The position numbers and the translations under genes were made by a program. Shown here in pieces: positions 33,556 through 43,400 of a stretch of DNA of 64,000 bases (within the stretch, counting starts at the first letter, position 1; each line of letters opens with the position of its first letter). The notes below the pieces were generated by a model. The model was not told the DNA's origin and made no database searches. It saw nothing but the letters and a program-made list of their open reading frames with translations. Source of the stretch: an uncultured Bacteroidales bacterium (lineage in GTDB: Bacteria > Bacteroidota > Bacteroidia > Bacteroidales > Muribaculaceae); assembly GCA_900544535.1 (NCBI GenBank), contig UQVH01000006.1:70475-134474 (forward strand), written 5' to 3'.

Positions 33556-34898
33556 GTAACGCCCTCACCCAATATATCGAACTCTACGAGCAGAACAAAG
33601 ATCTGATCTGCCGCAACTCCGCGCCCGCTCTCAACGCCGGACGCGAGGAAGCTCTTGCGACCGTGAGATCTTCGCGTCTGCCTGACAGACATACCGAAGG
33701 GTTCGAAAAGACTTCGATCGAAGAGATGTTTGCACCGGACTATGGCGTGAACATCTCGCGCGTCAACATTCCTGTCGATGTGGCCGCAAGTTTCCGCTGC
33801 GATGTCCCCTCGCTGTCGACTCTGCTCGCCTTCGTGATAAACGACTCGTTCCATCCCACTTCAAAATTAGAGTCCAAACTTCCTGACGGAGTGATTTTCG
33901 GTTCGCTCAAAAGAATTGCCGCAGATCGTCCGGATATAGTCGGAAAATATTACAACACAATCGCTCCGGCCGAAAATCCGACTGTCGCTCTCAATACATT
34001 GTTAGCCCAGGACGGCGTGATGATCTATGTGCCGGAAGGAGTGCGCGTAGAACGGCCTTTGCAGCTGGTCAATGTCTTCTCTTCGCCTGTCCCTCTCGCC
34101 GCTTTCCGACGCATTCTGATTGTTGTCGAAGAGGGGGCCGAACTGCAGCTGCTCGTCTGCGACCACACACAGGAACGCGAAAACTCCTATCTTTCATCGC
34201 AGATCTCTGAAGTAGTCCTCGGCAAGGGAGCGCGTCTTGAAGTCTGCTCAATAGAGGAATCGTCAGCCAGGACATCGCGCTATTCGCGTCTCTTCGTCCG
34301 TCAGGAAGCCGGCTCGAACTTCTCGTTCAATTCCACCACGCTCACCTGCGGCACAACAAGAAATGATTTCACGGTCACGCTCAACGGCGAACACTGTGAG
34401 ACGATGCTTGCCGGCATGGTAATCGGATCTGACAGGATGCACATCGACAACGATTCAGACATCCGTCATCTGGCTCCGCGCTGCAACAGCAACCAGCTGT
34501 TTAAATATGTGCTTGACGGTGAGTCGGAAGGTGCGTTTGAAGGCAGCATTTTCGTCGCTCTGGGAGCCCAATTCACCGAAGCATACCAGAGCAACCGCAA
34601 CATCCTTGCCTCCACCTCCTCGCGGATGCACTGTAAACCGCAGCTTGAGATCTACAACGATGATGTCAAATGCTCTCACGGCGCAACCACCGGACAGCTG
34701 GACGCAGAAGCGCTCTTCTACATGCGTTCACGCGGAATCCCCGAAAACGAAGCCCGGACTATGCTGATGCAGGCTTTCATGGTGGACGTCATCAACCATG
34801 TGCATATCGGCGGCCTGCGCGAACGTCTGCTCCATCTGGTCGACCGCCGTTTTGCCGGCACTCTGGGCGACTGTGCCGGATGCCGGTCAAAAGAATGA
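33552..34898 (+). CDS. sufD: Fe-S cluster assembly protein SufD
   Basis: Scaffold subunit of the SufBCD complex. 448 residues. It consists of a helical N-terminus (1-95), a parallel beta-helix core (~125-370) and a C-terminal helical domain that binds SufC. The motif VKCSHGATTGQLDAEALFYMRSRGI (starting ~373) marks SufD; SufB would show a CxHEATTS-like version and a cysteine-rich N-terminal segment. A C-terminal CAGC (two cysteines) ends the protein. It is coupled to sufC by a 4-base overlap and is followed by sufS after 64 bases. Confidence 0.94.
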   Translation: MSNALTQYIELYEQNKDLICRNSAPALNAGREEALATVRSSRLPDRHTEGFEKTSIEEMFAPDYGVNISRVNIPVDVAASFRCDVPSLSTLLAFVINDSFHPTSKLESKLPDGVIFGSLKRIAADRPDIVGKYYNTIAPAENPTVALNTLLAQDGVMIYVPEGVRVERPLQLVNVFSSPVPLAAFRRILIVVEEGAELQLLVCDHTQERENSYLSSQISEVVLGKGARLEVCSIEESSARTSRYSRLFVRQEAGSNFSFNSTTLTCGTTRNDFTVTLNGEHCETMLAGMVIGSDRMHIDNDSDIRHLAPRCNSNQLFKYVLDGESEGAFEGSIFVALGAQFTEAYQSNRNILASTSSRMHCKPQLEIYNDDVKCSHGATTGQLDAEALFYMRSRGIPENEARTMLMQAFMVDVINHVHIGGLRERLLHLVDRRFAGTLGDCAGCRSKE

Positions 34899-34962
34899 TG
34901 TCTGCGGACGTCGCACCGTGACAAATCTGACTGTTCCACACCCCCATACAACCTTTACGACT

Positions 34963-36183
34963 ATGCTTGACATTGAAAAAATACGTGCTGACTATCCTAT
35001 TCTCGACCGCAGGATCTACGGGCGCCCACTCGTCTATTTAGACAACACAGCAACCTCACAGACTCCTGACGAGGTGGTCAGGAGCATCATGTCAGGCTAT
35101 ACACAGACCAAGGCCAATGTACACCGCGGGGTGCATACCCTTTCAATGGAGGCAACCGACCTTCAGGAAAGCACACGCAGGAAAGTCAGGGACTTCATCA
35201 ACGCTTCTTCCGAGGAGGAAATCATTTTCACCCGCGGCACCACTGAGTCAATCAACCTTGTGGCCGCGTCCTATGGAGGAACATTTCTGAAAGACGGCGA
35301 CGAAGTAATTCTCTCGGTGATGGAACACCATTCCAACATCGTTCCCTGGCAATTGCTCGGACGCAGAGCCGACATAAAAATCCGTGTCATCCCGATCAAA
35401 GACGACGGCTCGCTCGACATGGACGTCTACCGGTCGCTGTTCAATGAGCGGACACGCTTCGTCAGCGTCTGCCATGCGTCAAACGTGCTCGGCACTGTCA
35501 ATCCCGTCAAGGAGATCATCGCCGAAGCCCACAGTCACGGAGTCCCGGTGCTGATCGACGGCGCGCAGGCCGCGCCTCATCTGAAAATCGACGTTCAGGA
35601 CATTGACGCAGACTTCTATGCTTTCTCGGCCCACAAAATGTATGGCCCCGCAGGCGTCGGAGTGCTCTACGGCCGGCGCGAGCTGCTCGAAAAGATGCCT
35701 CCGTATCAGGGTGGCGGCGAGATGATCGAGTCGGTAAGTTTCGAAAAGACAACTTTTGCGGAACTTCCTTATAAGTTCGAGGCCGGGACTCCTGATTTCA
35801 TCGGTATAGCCGCGCTGCATCAGGCCATCGACTACATGGAGCAGATCGGAATAAACACAATCGCCGAGCATGAGCACAAGCTGCTTGATTATACAACCAA
35901 ACGAATGCTCGACGAGATTCCTGACATCAGAATTTTCGGCACGGCCCCCGGAAAGTGTGCGATCATCTCATTCCTTGTCGGCAACGAGCACCACTACGAC
36001 ATGGGGATGCTCCTTGACAAACTCGGTATCGCCGTGCGCACCGGCCACCATTGTGCCCAACCGCTGATGACATCGCTCGGCATCGAAGGAACAGTCCGCG
36101 CCTCTTTCGCTGTCTACAACACCATCGAAGAATGTGACCTCTTCCTCACCGCCCTCCACCGCGTCAGCGAAATGCTCCGCTGA
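34963..36183 (+). CDS. sufS: Cysteine desulfurase SufS
   Basis: PLP enzyme that takes sulfur from cysteine for Fe-S assembly by SUF. 406 residues from the ATG at 34963 (MLDIEKIRADYPILDR). An earlier in-frame start overlaps sufD and adds a sequence with no family match. The PLP lysine is K225 (in FSAHKMYGPAGVG) and the catalytic cysteine C364 (in RTGHHCAQPL). The H/RTGHHC context is typical of group II (SufS-type) enzymes rather than IscS. The sulfur acceptor SufE is not in the window. The stop lies 16 bases from the stop of the convergent glycosyltransferase gene. Confidence 0.95.
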   Translation: MLDIEKIRADYPILDRRIYGRPLVYLDNTATSQTPDEVVRSIMSGYTQTKANVHRGVHTLSMEATDLQESTRRKVRDFINASSEEEIIFTRGTTESINLVAASYGGTFLKDGDEVILSVMEHHSNIVPWQLLGRRADIKIRVIPIKDDGSLDMDVYRSLFNERTRFVSVCHASNVLGTVNPVKEIIAEAHSHGVPVLIDGAQAAPHLKIDVQDIDADFYAFSAHKMYGPAGVGVLYGRRELLEKMPPYQGGGEMIESVSFEKTTFAELPYKFEAGTPDFIGIAALHQAIDYMEQIGINTIAEHEHKLLDYTTKRMLDEIPDIRIFGTAPGKCAIISFLVGNEHHYDMGMLLDKLGIAVRTGHHCAQPLMTSLGIEGTVRASFAVYNTIEECDLFLTALHRVSEMLR

Positions 36184-36199
36184 AAGCACTCTTGATTTT

Positions 36200-37120
36200 T
36201 TAGAGAAAAAATAACAGTTTAGCCACAACCCAGCTCAAACGATGAAATAGTCTGTGATAATGATAGACTGCCGACATCCGTTTTGACGCTCTTCCACATT
36301 TTTTTGCTTCTGACCGCAAATTCACGGCCAAATCTTTCCGGCCTTCGTTTTCATAGTCCGCTGCAAGAATCATCCGTCGGCAGTCGATCCATTTTATCAT
36401 ATCCGGTTGTCCGGCTCCTCTAAAGCCTTTTTCAATACTGTCCAATGACATCTCCCACTGTCCGGCTTTCGCGCTGAAAGATGTGCCGGTTATTGATTCA
36501 GCCTGCTGATAAGTAATCACCGTAGGAGCTCCCGGCAGGTTGACAATCCGGTCTGTGGCAAGAAGCAGACGGACTCCAAGTTCAAAATCATTCCATACGG
36601 CCAGATTCTCGTTCCATCCTCCGACTTTCCGTACAAGATCTGTTCTGACAACTATACGCTGAGTCGAAAGACATCCTCTGAAAAGATGATTGAAAATCGT
36701 ATCACGCGAAGTGAAATAAAGCCTCTTTCGTTTACCGCCGATGCTTTCCGTAATAATGTCCCTCCCGAAAATATCCGCCTGCGGATTCCGGCTGATCGCA
36801 GCAGAGAAATCACTGACATGATCAGCCGACATCTCATCATCGGAATCAAAAAACATCACGAACTCCGTCTCCACCTCCTGCAATCCACGGTTACGCGCCG
36901 CACATGCTCCCCGCTTCTGTTCGGCAACAACCGTCACCTCAAAGGGATGTGGCTTCGCGGCCCAATCACGAATCAGTGAAAGAGTCGAATCAGACGACGC
37001 ATTGTCGACCAACACAACCTTTGCCGGAGCGACATTCTGCTTTTCGATTGAAGCAAGTGTTCTCGACAGCGTATGAGCCCTGTTGTAGGCCGGGATGACG
37101 ATGGTAATCGGATTGGACAT
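36200..37120 (-). CDS. Family 2 glycosyltransferase
   Basis: Inverting GT-A fold glycosyltransferase, 306 residues. ITIVIPAYNRAHTLSRTLASI (~5-25) and VVLVDNASSDST (~35-46) form the nucleotide-sugar site, and the metal motif lies in MFFDSDDEMS (~92-101). There is no membrane helix except a weakly hydrophobic C-terminus, so it is probably cytoplasmic or membrane-associated. Donor and acceptor cannot be predicted. It follows the radical SAM gene by 36 bases on the same strand, suggesting joint work on one modified molecule, possibly a glycan or a glycosylated peptide. Confidence 0.88.
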   Translation of the reverse strand: MSNPITIVIPAYNRAHTLSRTLASIEKQNVAPAKVVLVDNASSDSTLSLIRDWAAKPHPFEVTVVAEQKRGACAARNRGLQEVETEFVMFFDSDDEMSADHVSDFSAAISRNPQADIFGRDIITESIGGKRKRLYFTSRDTIFNHLFRGCLSTQRIVVRTDLVRKVGGWNENLAVWNDFELGVRLLLATDRIVNLPGAPTVITYQQAESITGTSFSAKAGQWEMSLDSIEKGFRGAGQPDMIKWIDCRRMILAADYENEGRKDLAVNLRSEAKKCGRASKRMSAVYHYHRLFHRLSWVVAKLLFFL

Positions 37121-37156
37121 GATAAACGACAGCTTGAATACAACTACGCCAACGGA

Positions 37157-38194
37157 CTACTTGATACTGTAATTTAATTTTTTGCTTACATGGCGCTGCC
37201 GAGCTTTGTTTCTCTTGAATGCGGCAAAAAAAAGGCCCCTGGCTGTATGTTTGCGCCTATGGTAGCTTTCATATGAATCAGATGTTGCAAAATCCGCTTT
37301 ATAGCAACTGCCGGGGCTGACATAACAATAAGTCAGATCCTCGACTATCGCAGATACCGCATCCTGAGTGTCATTGACCGCATCAATCTGCTCCGGCGTG
37401 GGAGCAAGACAGGTTATGCTGCGACGTCGGCACTCATCAGCCACAGCACCTATCGTAGCGCTGAATTTCTCTTTCAGAGAACTGTGATCGAAATCCGTCC
37501 ACTCTGTTTTGCCCAGATTCTGCACCGGACGCAACTGGACAATATCCGGACCTGCGCCGTCACCCCACAAACTCCAGAAGCGATCACCGGCAAGATTGTC
37601 GACATTCATGGAATTGACTGTAAAGTTGGCTCTTACAGCAAAAGATGGATAACATTTTTTGACCTCGCGGACAATTTCTATAAGCTTTTGCAGATTTTCA
37701 AAGTCGGCTCCAGGCATAAGATATTCATAAGTCTCTTTGTCAGTACCGTGGAGGGAAAGGGTAAGTTCATTCAGTCCGGCAGCAACAAGCTCCATAAGGC
37801 TGACTTTCCCGGTAGCAATCAGTTGCCCGTTGGTTGTCAATGATATATAGGGAACTCCGGCTTTACGCCCACGTCTGACAATATCGACAAGATCCGGATA
37901 AAGCGTCGGCTCGGCACCGCAGCCGATCTGCAATTTCAAAGCTCTGTGGAAAAGTGCTTTTTCGACACGGTCGAGATCTGCATCACTCATTCGGCCGTGC
38001 ATTTGTGCCCGTTTGTCAGGATCGCTGAAATAACACATTCGACAACGAAGGTTACATGCCATAACAGGGTCGATGAACACACCGATCGTCCGTTTTCCGA
38101 GCATGTGCATGGCCCACAGACCGAGAAGTTTGACAGGCGCCGGCAATCGTTTGCCGCCTATAAGCTTAAGATATTTATAGATCTTTCCGTTCAT
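37157..38194 (-). CDS. Radical SAM / SPASM-type protein
   Basis: 345 residues from the ATG at 38194, chosen because a predicted promoter (38254-38261) lies just upstream and the longer in-frame start would precede it. The radical SAM cluster motif is C47-X3-C51-X2-C54 (DPVMACNLRCRMCYFSD). GCGAEPTLYPDLVDIV and LTTNGQLI are conserved elements of this fold. The C-terminal part has further cysteines (ITCLAP, YCYVSPGSCYKADF) that could hold an auxiliary cluster as in SPASM proteins. The substrate is unknown. No small precursor peptide was found next to it. It is paired with a glycosyltransferase gene downstream. Confidence 0.85.
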   Translation of the reverse strand: MNGKIYKYLKLIGGKRLPAPVKLLGLWAMHMLGKRTIGVFIDPVMACNLRCRMCYFSDPDKRAQMHGRMSDADLDRVEKALFHRALKLQIGCGAEPTLYPDLVDIVRRGRKAGVPYISLTTNGQLIATGKVSLMELVAAGLNELTLSLHGTDKETYEYLMPGADFENLQKLIEIVREVKKCYPSFAVRANFTVNSMNVDNLAGDRFWSLWGDGAGPDIVQLRPVQNLGKTEWTDFDHSSLKEKFSATIGAVADECRRRSITCLAPTPEQIDAVNDTQDAVSAIVEDLTYCYVSPGSCYKADFATSDSYESYHRRKHTARGLFFAAFKRNKARQRHVSKKLNYSIK

Positions 38195-38253
38195 TGTCTC
38201 ATTTAAAAATCGCAACCATCCTCGGCAGTGCAACCGGGACAATCGCTTATATA

Positions 38254-38261
38254 CAAAAGTA
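38254..38261 (-). promoter_or_regulatory. Predicted -7 box of the radical SAM-glycosyltransferase pair
   Basis: The minus strand reads TACTTTTG, an exact TAnnTTTG match. The predicted start is near 38247, with a ~53-base leader to the ATG at 38194. Confidence 0.5.
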
Positions 38262-38433
38262 CGCAAAAATTGCAATAGTCCGTCCCGATAGCGCGAAAAA
38301 ATCACGATTTCAAACGAAAGCATTGCACATTCCGATGATTCTTACGATATTTGCCTTTTTATTATATCGACGCAAAAAAAATTTGCACCGACATTTCAAA
38401 TCAACAACCACTCAATTTTAATCACTTATAATC

Positions 38434-38883
38434 ATGGAAATTGGCGATAAGATACCCGATGTGCTCGGTCTGGACCGGGCAGGCAATGAAGTGAAGAGCT
38501 CAGATTTCGCAGGAAAGGCTCTCATCATATATTTCTACCCTAAAGACAATACTCCGGGCTGCACCGCCGAGGCTTGCTCTCTGCGTGATTTCAACAGCGA
38601 GCTTGAGGCCAAAGGCTACACCACGATTGGCATCAGCAAGGATTCCGTAGCGAGCCATCTCAAGTTTGCCGACAAATATTCACTCCCCTTCATTCTTCTC
38701 TCCGACCCCACAACAGAGGTCAATCAGGCATTCGGCGTGTGGCAGAAAAAGAAGATGGCCGGCCGCGAATACATGGGCACCGTCCGCACAACTTTCGTGA
38801 CCGACGCCGACCACCGCATCACTCACATCATCACCAAAGTCGATACCAAGAAAGCCGGCGAACAACTATTAGGTCTTCTCTGA
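38434..38883 (+). CDS. bcp: Thioredoxin-dependent peroxiredoxin (Bcp/PrxQ type)
   Basis: Reduces hydrogen peroxide and organic hydroperoxides using thioredoxin, in the cytoplasm. 149 residues, the normal length. The peroxidatic cysteine is C43 and the resolving cysteine C48, in the PrxQ-typical arrangement PGCTAEACSLRDF. FYPKDNTPGCT and GTVRTTFVTDADHRI are further family features. It stands alone: radical SAM gene diverging on the left, enolase converging on the right. I did not find a TAnnTTTG box at correct spacing before it. Confidence 0.95.
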   Translation: MEIGDKIPDVLGLDRAGNEVKSSDFAGKALIIYFYPKDNTPGCTAEACSLRDFNSELEAKGYTTIGISKDSVASHLKFADKYSLPFILLSDPTTEVNQAFGVWQKKKMAGREYMGTVRTTFVTDADHRITHIITKVDTKKAGEQLLGLL

Positions 38884-38912
38884 GCTACCGACTTACTTTT
38901 TACCGCATAAAA

Positions 38913-38950
38913 AATGCCGGCCTGAACTGAATCAGACCGGCATTGATTTT
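38913..38950. terminator. Bidirectional terminator between bcp and eno
   Basis: AATGCCGGCCTG (38913-38924) pairs with CAGACCGGCATT (38933-38944) with one mismatch. GATTTTC follows on the plus strand and a run of T on the minus strand, so it can end both bcp and eno. Confidence 0.85.
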
Positions 38951-38977
38951 CTATTTGCTTACTGTCAAGCTACACTA

Positions 38978-40273
38978 TTAAGCCTGGGGCATTTTGGTGC
39001 GCTTGCCATAACCGTACTGAGCGGCAGCACCGAGTTCTTCCTGGATACGGAGGAGCTGGTTGTACTTGGCCATACGGTCAGAACGGCTTGCAGAACCGGT
39101 TTTGATCTGGCCGGCGTTGGTAGCAACTGCGATGTCAGCGATAGTGGCATCCTCAGTTTCACCAGAACGGTGAGAGATAACTGCGGTGTAGCCGTTGCGC
39201 TGAGCGAGTTCTACGGCGCGGAGGGTTTCAGTGAGTGAACCGATCTGGTTAACCTTCACGAGGATAGAGTTAGCGCAACCGAGTTCGATACCCTTTTCAA
39301 GATACTTCACGTTGGTAACGAAGAGGTCGTCGCCTACGAGCTGGCAACGGTCGCCGATGAGATCGGTGAGGATCTTCCAGCCTTCCCAGTCGCCTTCTGC
39401 CATACCGTCTTCGATAGAGTCGATAGGATATTTCTCTACGAGTCCCTTGAGGTATTCAGCCTGCTGCTGTGAAGTATATTTGGGAGCGTCAGCGCCCTGC
39501 TTCCAAGTGTAGTCATAGAGACCGTCCTTGTAGAACTCGGAAGAAGCGACGTCAAGACCGATAGTCACGTCCTTGCCGGGAACATAGCCGGCAGCTTCGA
39601 TAGCCTTGATGATCACGTTGAGAGCATCTTCAGTGCCGTCGAGTGCGGGAGCGAAACCACCTTCGTCACCTACTGCGGTAGAGAGGCCGCGGTCATGGAG
39701 AACTTTCTTGAGGTTGTGGAATACTTCAGTACCCATGCGGATGCCTTCCTTGAAACAGCAGGCGCCGATAGGACGGATCATGAATTCCTGGAAGCAGATG
39801 GGAGCGTCAGAGTGAGCGCCGCCGTTGATGATGTTCATCATAGGAACGGGGAGCACGTAGCTGTTGCAGCCACCGATATATTTGTAGAGGGGAAGGTCGA
39901 GATAGTCGGCTGCAGCCTTGGCAACGGCGAGTGATACGCCGAGGATAGCGTTTGCACCGAGGTTTGACTTGGTGTCAGTGCCGTCGAGAGCGATCATAGT
40001 CTCGTCGATCTTGATCTGGTCAAGAGCGCTCATGCCACGGAGAGCGTCAGCGATAGGACCGTTCACGTTAGCGACAGCCTTCTGAACGCCTTTGCCGAGG
40101 TAGCGGCTCTTGTCACCGTCACGGAGCTCAAGTGCTTCGTTCACGCCGGTAGATGCGCCGGAGGGAACAGATGCGCGACCACGAGCGCCTGATTCGAGGA
40201 TTACGTCTACTTCAACGGTAGGATTGCCACGTGAGTCAAGGACTTCACGACCGATAATTTTTTCAATTTTCAT
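38978..40273 (-). CDS. eno: Enolase
   Basis: Glycolytic enzyme converting 2-phosphoglycerate to phosphoenolpyruvate, cytoplasmic and also part of RNA degradosomes in some bacteria. 431 residues, the normal length. SRGNPTVEVDV (~14-24) and GGAHSDAPICFQEFMI (~152-167) are conserved. The metal and catalytic region is formed by SIEDGMAEGDW, VGDDLFVTN, the catalytic lysine in LVKVNQIGSLTE, and the active-site histidine segment SHRSGETED (~366-374). It has its own promoter after carB and a bidirectional terminator downstream. Confidence 0.97.
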   Translation of the reverse strand: MKIEKIIGREVLDSRGNPTVEVDVILESGARGRASVPSGASTGVNEALELRDGDKSRYLGKGVQKAVANVNGPIADALRGMSALDQIKIDETMIALDGTDTKSNLGANAILGVSLAVAKAAADYLDLPLYKYIGGCNSYVLPVPMMNIINGGAHSDAPICFQEFMIRPIGACCFKEGIRMGTEVFHNLKKVLHDRGLSTAVGDEGGFAPALDGTEDALNVIIKAIEAAGYVPGKDVTIGLDVASSEFYKDGLYDYTWKQGADAPKYTSQQQAEYLKGLVEKYPIDSIEDGMAEGDWEGWKILTDLIGDRCQLVGDDLFVTNVKYLEKGIELGCANSILVKVNQIGSLTETLRAVELAQRNGYTAVISHRSGETEDATIADIAVATNAGQIKTGSASRSDRMAKYNQLLRIQEELGAAAQYGYGKRTKMPQA

Positions 40274-40358
40274 AGTCTATATAATAATTATAGTTGAGTT
40301 TTTTACCTTATGCCTTTGGAAGCGAATCGATGATCTGTGCCTTTGCTAAAATGCGCAG

Positions 40359-40366
40359 CAAATTTA
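40359..40366 (-). promoter_or_regulatory. Predicted -7 box of eno
   Basis: The minus strand reads TAAATTTG (consensus TAnnTTTG) with TTGC 19 bases upstream. The predicted start near 40352 gives a ~79-base leader to eno. Confidence 0.6.
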
Positions 40367-40449
40367 CGAAATATCAATGCGCTTTGCAACAGGTCAATGA
40401 TTAATTTTTGCTTTATTATATTACTAAATATTCCCGTTCACCCGGCCAA

Positions 40450-43400
40450 TCAATATTCATCCCAGCTCCTGATCTCGATTTCGTCGAGAGGATGGGTTGT
40501 GAATGCGTCGATATAGGCCGAGGCCAGACGCGCGTTGGTCAGCAGAGGAATGTTGAGATCGATGGCGGCACGGCGGATCTTGTAGCCGTTGGTAAGCTCC
40601 GTGGTCGAGAAATTCTTCGGAATATTGACAACCATGTCGACCTTATGGTCATGGAGAAGCTCGATAGCCTGCGGCTGCATGTCGGGCTGCGAGGGCCAGT
40701 ATACACGGATGGCGGGAATGCCGTTGTCATTGAGATAGGCATGTGTGCCGCCGGTCGCGTAGATCGTGTAGCCGCAGTTGGCAAGTTCGTGGGCCGCATC
40801 GAGGAGATCGGCTTTCTGCTTGGCCGTACCGGTCGACATCAGAACCGCTTTAGCGGGAACACGGTTGCCCACAGAGATCATCGCCTTGATCAGAGCCTCG
40901 GAAGAGTCTGTGCCGATACATCCTACCTCACCGGTCGAAGCCATGTCGACACCGAGCACGGGGTCTGCACCCTGCAGACGCGAGAAGCTGAACTGCGAGG
41001 CCTTGATGCCGACGTAGTCGAGGTCGAAAGCATTTTTCGACGGCTTCTCGACAGGCAGACCGAGCATCACACGGGTCGCGAGGTCGATGAAGTTGATCTT
41101 TAGCACCTTCGACACAAAGGGGAAACTTCGCGAAGCACGGAGGTTACATTCGATGACCTTGATATCGTTGTTCTTGGCAAGGAACTGGATGTTGAACGGA
41201 CCTGAGATCTCAAGCGCTTTGGCGATCTGACGCGAGATCTTGCGGATGCGGCGCATGGTCTCGACATAGAGTTTCTGCGGCGGGAACTGAATGGTGGCGT
41301 CGCCTGAGTGCACGCCTGCATACTCTATATGCTCGGAAATCGCATAGGCCACGATCTCGCCGTTCTGGGCGACAGCGTCCATCTCGATTTCCTTGGCCGA
41401 TGAGATGAACTGCGATACGACAACCGGATGCTGCTTCGACACATTGGCTGCGAGACGCAGGAAGCGGGTCAGCTGCTCCTGATTGTGACACACGTTCATT
41501 GCCGCGCCTGAAAGCACGTAGCTCGGACGAACGAGAACCGGGAAACCGACCTCGTCGATAAACTCGTTGATGTCGTCCATGCTTGTCAGCTCGCGCCAGC
41601 GGGGCTGATCGATGCCGAGACGGTCGAGCATCGCCGAGAACTTGTTGCGGTCTTCGGCATTGTCAATGCTGCGGGCCGTGGTGCCGAGTATGCTGATATT
41701 CTGAGCGTCAAGACGTGTAGCGAGGTTGTTGGGTATCTGACCGCCCACCGAAAGGATCGTGCCGTGGGGCTGTTCGAGATCAAGAATGTCCATCACACGC
41801 TCGAACGTGAGTTCGTCGAAGTAGAGACGGTCACAAATATCATAATCGGTCGATACGGTCTCCGGATTATAGTTGATCATGACCGAACGCCAGCCCTCTT
41901 TCTTGACAGTCAGAAGCGCGTTGACCGAACACCAGTCGAACTCAACCGACGAGCCGATACGATAGGCACCCGAACCGAGTACCACAATCGAACGATGGTC
42001 ATGAAGATACTGTACATCGTTCTCACGACCGTTATATGTCAGATAGAGATAGTTTGTCTGTGCGGGATATTCGGCGGCCAACGTGTCGATCTGCTTAACG
42101 ACGGGGAGCACACCGAGGCGTTTACGGTAGCCGCGCACTTCGAGCAGTGCCTTTTCGGGATCGGTCAGTTTTTCCTGATAGATCTCGCGGGCGATCTGGA
42201 AGTCGCTGAAACCCTGTTCCTTCGCCTGACGGAGCAACGGTTCGGGGATGGCCTCGATCTCGTTGTAGTCACTCAGTTCATGCGCCGTGTCGATGATATT
42301 CTGGAGCTTATAGAGGAACCATTTGTCGATCTTGGTCAGCTCGTGGATGCGGTCGACGGTGTAGCCTTTCATCAGAGCCTGGGCGATGGCGAAGATTCGC
42401 TTGTCGGTCGGCTCCTTGAGCGCATGTTCGAGTTCCGGCAGATCGCGTTGATTATTGCCGACGAAACCGTGCATCCCCTGACCGATCATGCGGAGGCCTT
42501 TCTGAATCACCTCCTCGAAAGTGCGGCCGATGGCCATCACTTCGCCGACAGACTTCATCGACGATCCGATCTCGCGGCGTACACCGTGGAATTTTCCAAG
42601 GTCCCAGCGTGGGATCTTGCAGACGATATAGTCAAGCGCCGGTTCGAAGAATGCCGAAGTCTCTTTGGTGACCGAATTCTTCAGATCGAAGAGGCCGTAG
42701 CCGAGACCGAGTTTTGCAGCCACGAACGCCAGCGGATAACCGGTGGCTTTCGATGCGAGAGCCGACGAACGGCTCAGACGCGCGTTCACCTCGATGACGC
42801 GATAGTCCATCGAAGTCGGGTCGAAGGCATACTGCACGTTGCATTCGCCTACAATGCCTATATGACGTATGATCTTTATGGCAAGCTTGCGCAGCCAGTG
42901 GTAATCTTCGTTTGAAAGGGTCTGCGAGGGAGCCACAACAATAGACTCGCCGGTGTGGATGCCTAAGGGGTCGAAGTTCTCCATGTTGCAGACAGTGATG
43001 CAGTTGTCGAAACGGTCGCGAACAACCTCATATTCAACCTCTTTCCATCCCTTGAGCGATTTCTCGACAAGCACCTGCGGCGAGAAAGCAAGAGCCTTTT
43101 CAACCAGAGCCACAAGTTCCTCTTCATTGTCGCAGAAACCGCTGCCGAGACCGCCGAGCGCGTAAGCGGCACGAACAATCACGGGATAGCCCAGCTCTTT
43201 GGCGGCCACACAGGCATCGTGAATCGAGCTGACGGCCTCGCTCTTGATGGTCTTGACGTCGATTTCGTCAAGTTTTTTCACAAAAAGTTCGCGGTCCTCG
43301 GTATCCATGATGGCCTGGACCGGTGTACCGAGCACCTCCACTCCGTATTTCTCCAGTATGCCCGAACGATAGAGTTCCACGCCGCAGTTGAGGGCAGTCT

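Noticed and set aside
34798..34962. 55-codon upstream extension of sufS
   Set aside because: It overlaps the sufD coding end in another frame and adds no SufS-like sequence; the ATG at 34963 matches the family start.
41764..42915. 383-codon open frame on the plus strand inside carB
   Set aside because: Antisense shadow of an intact carbamoyl-phosphate synthase gene with no promoter and no protein family features.
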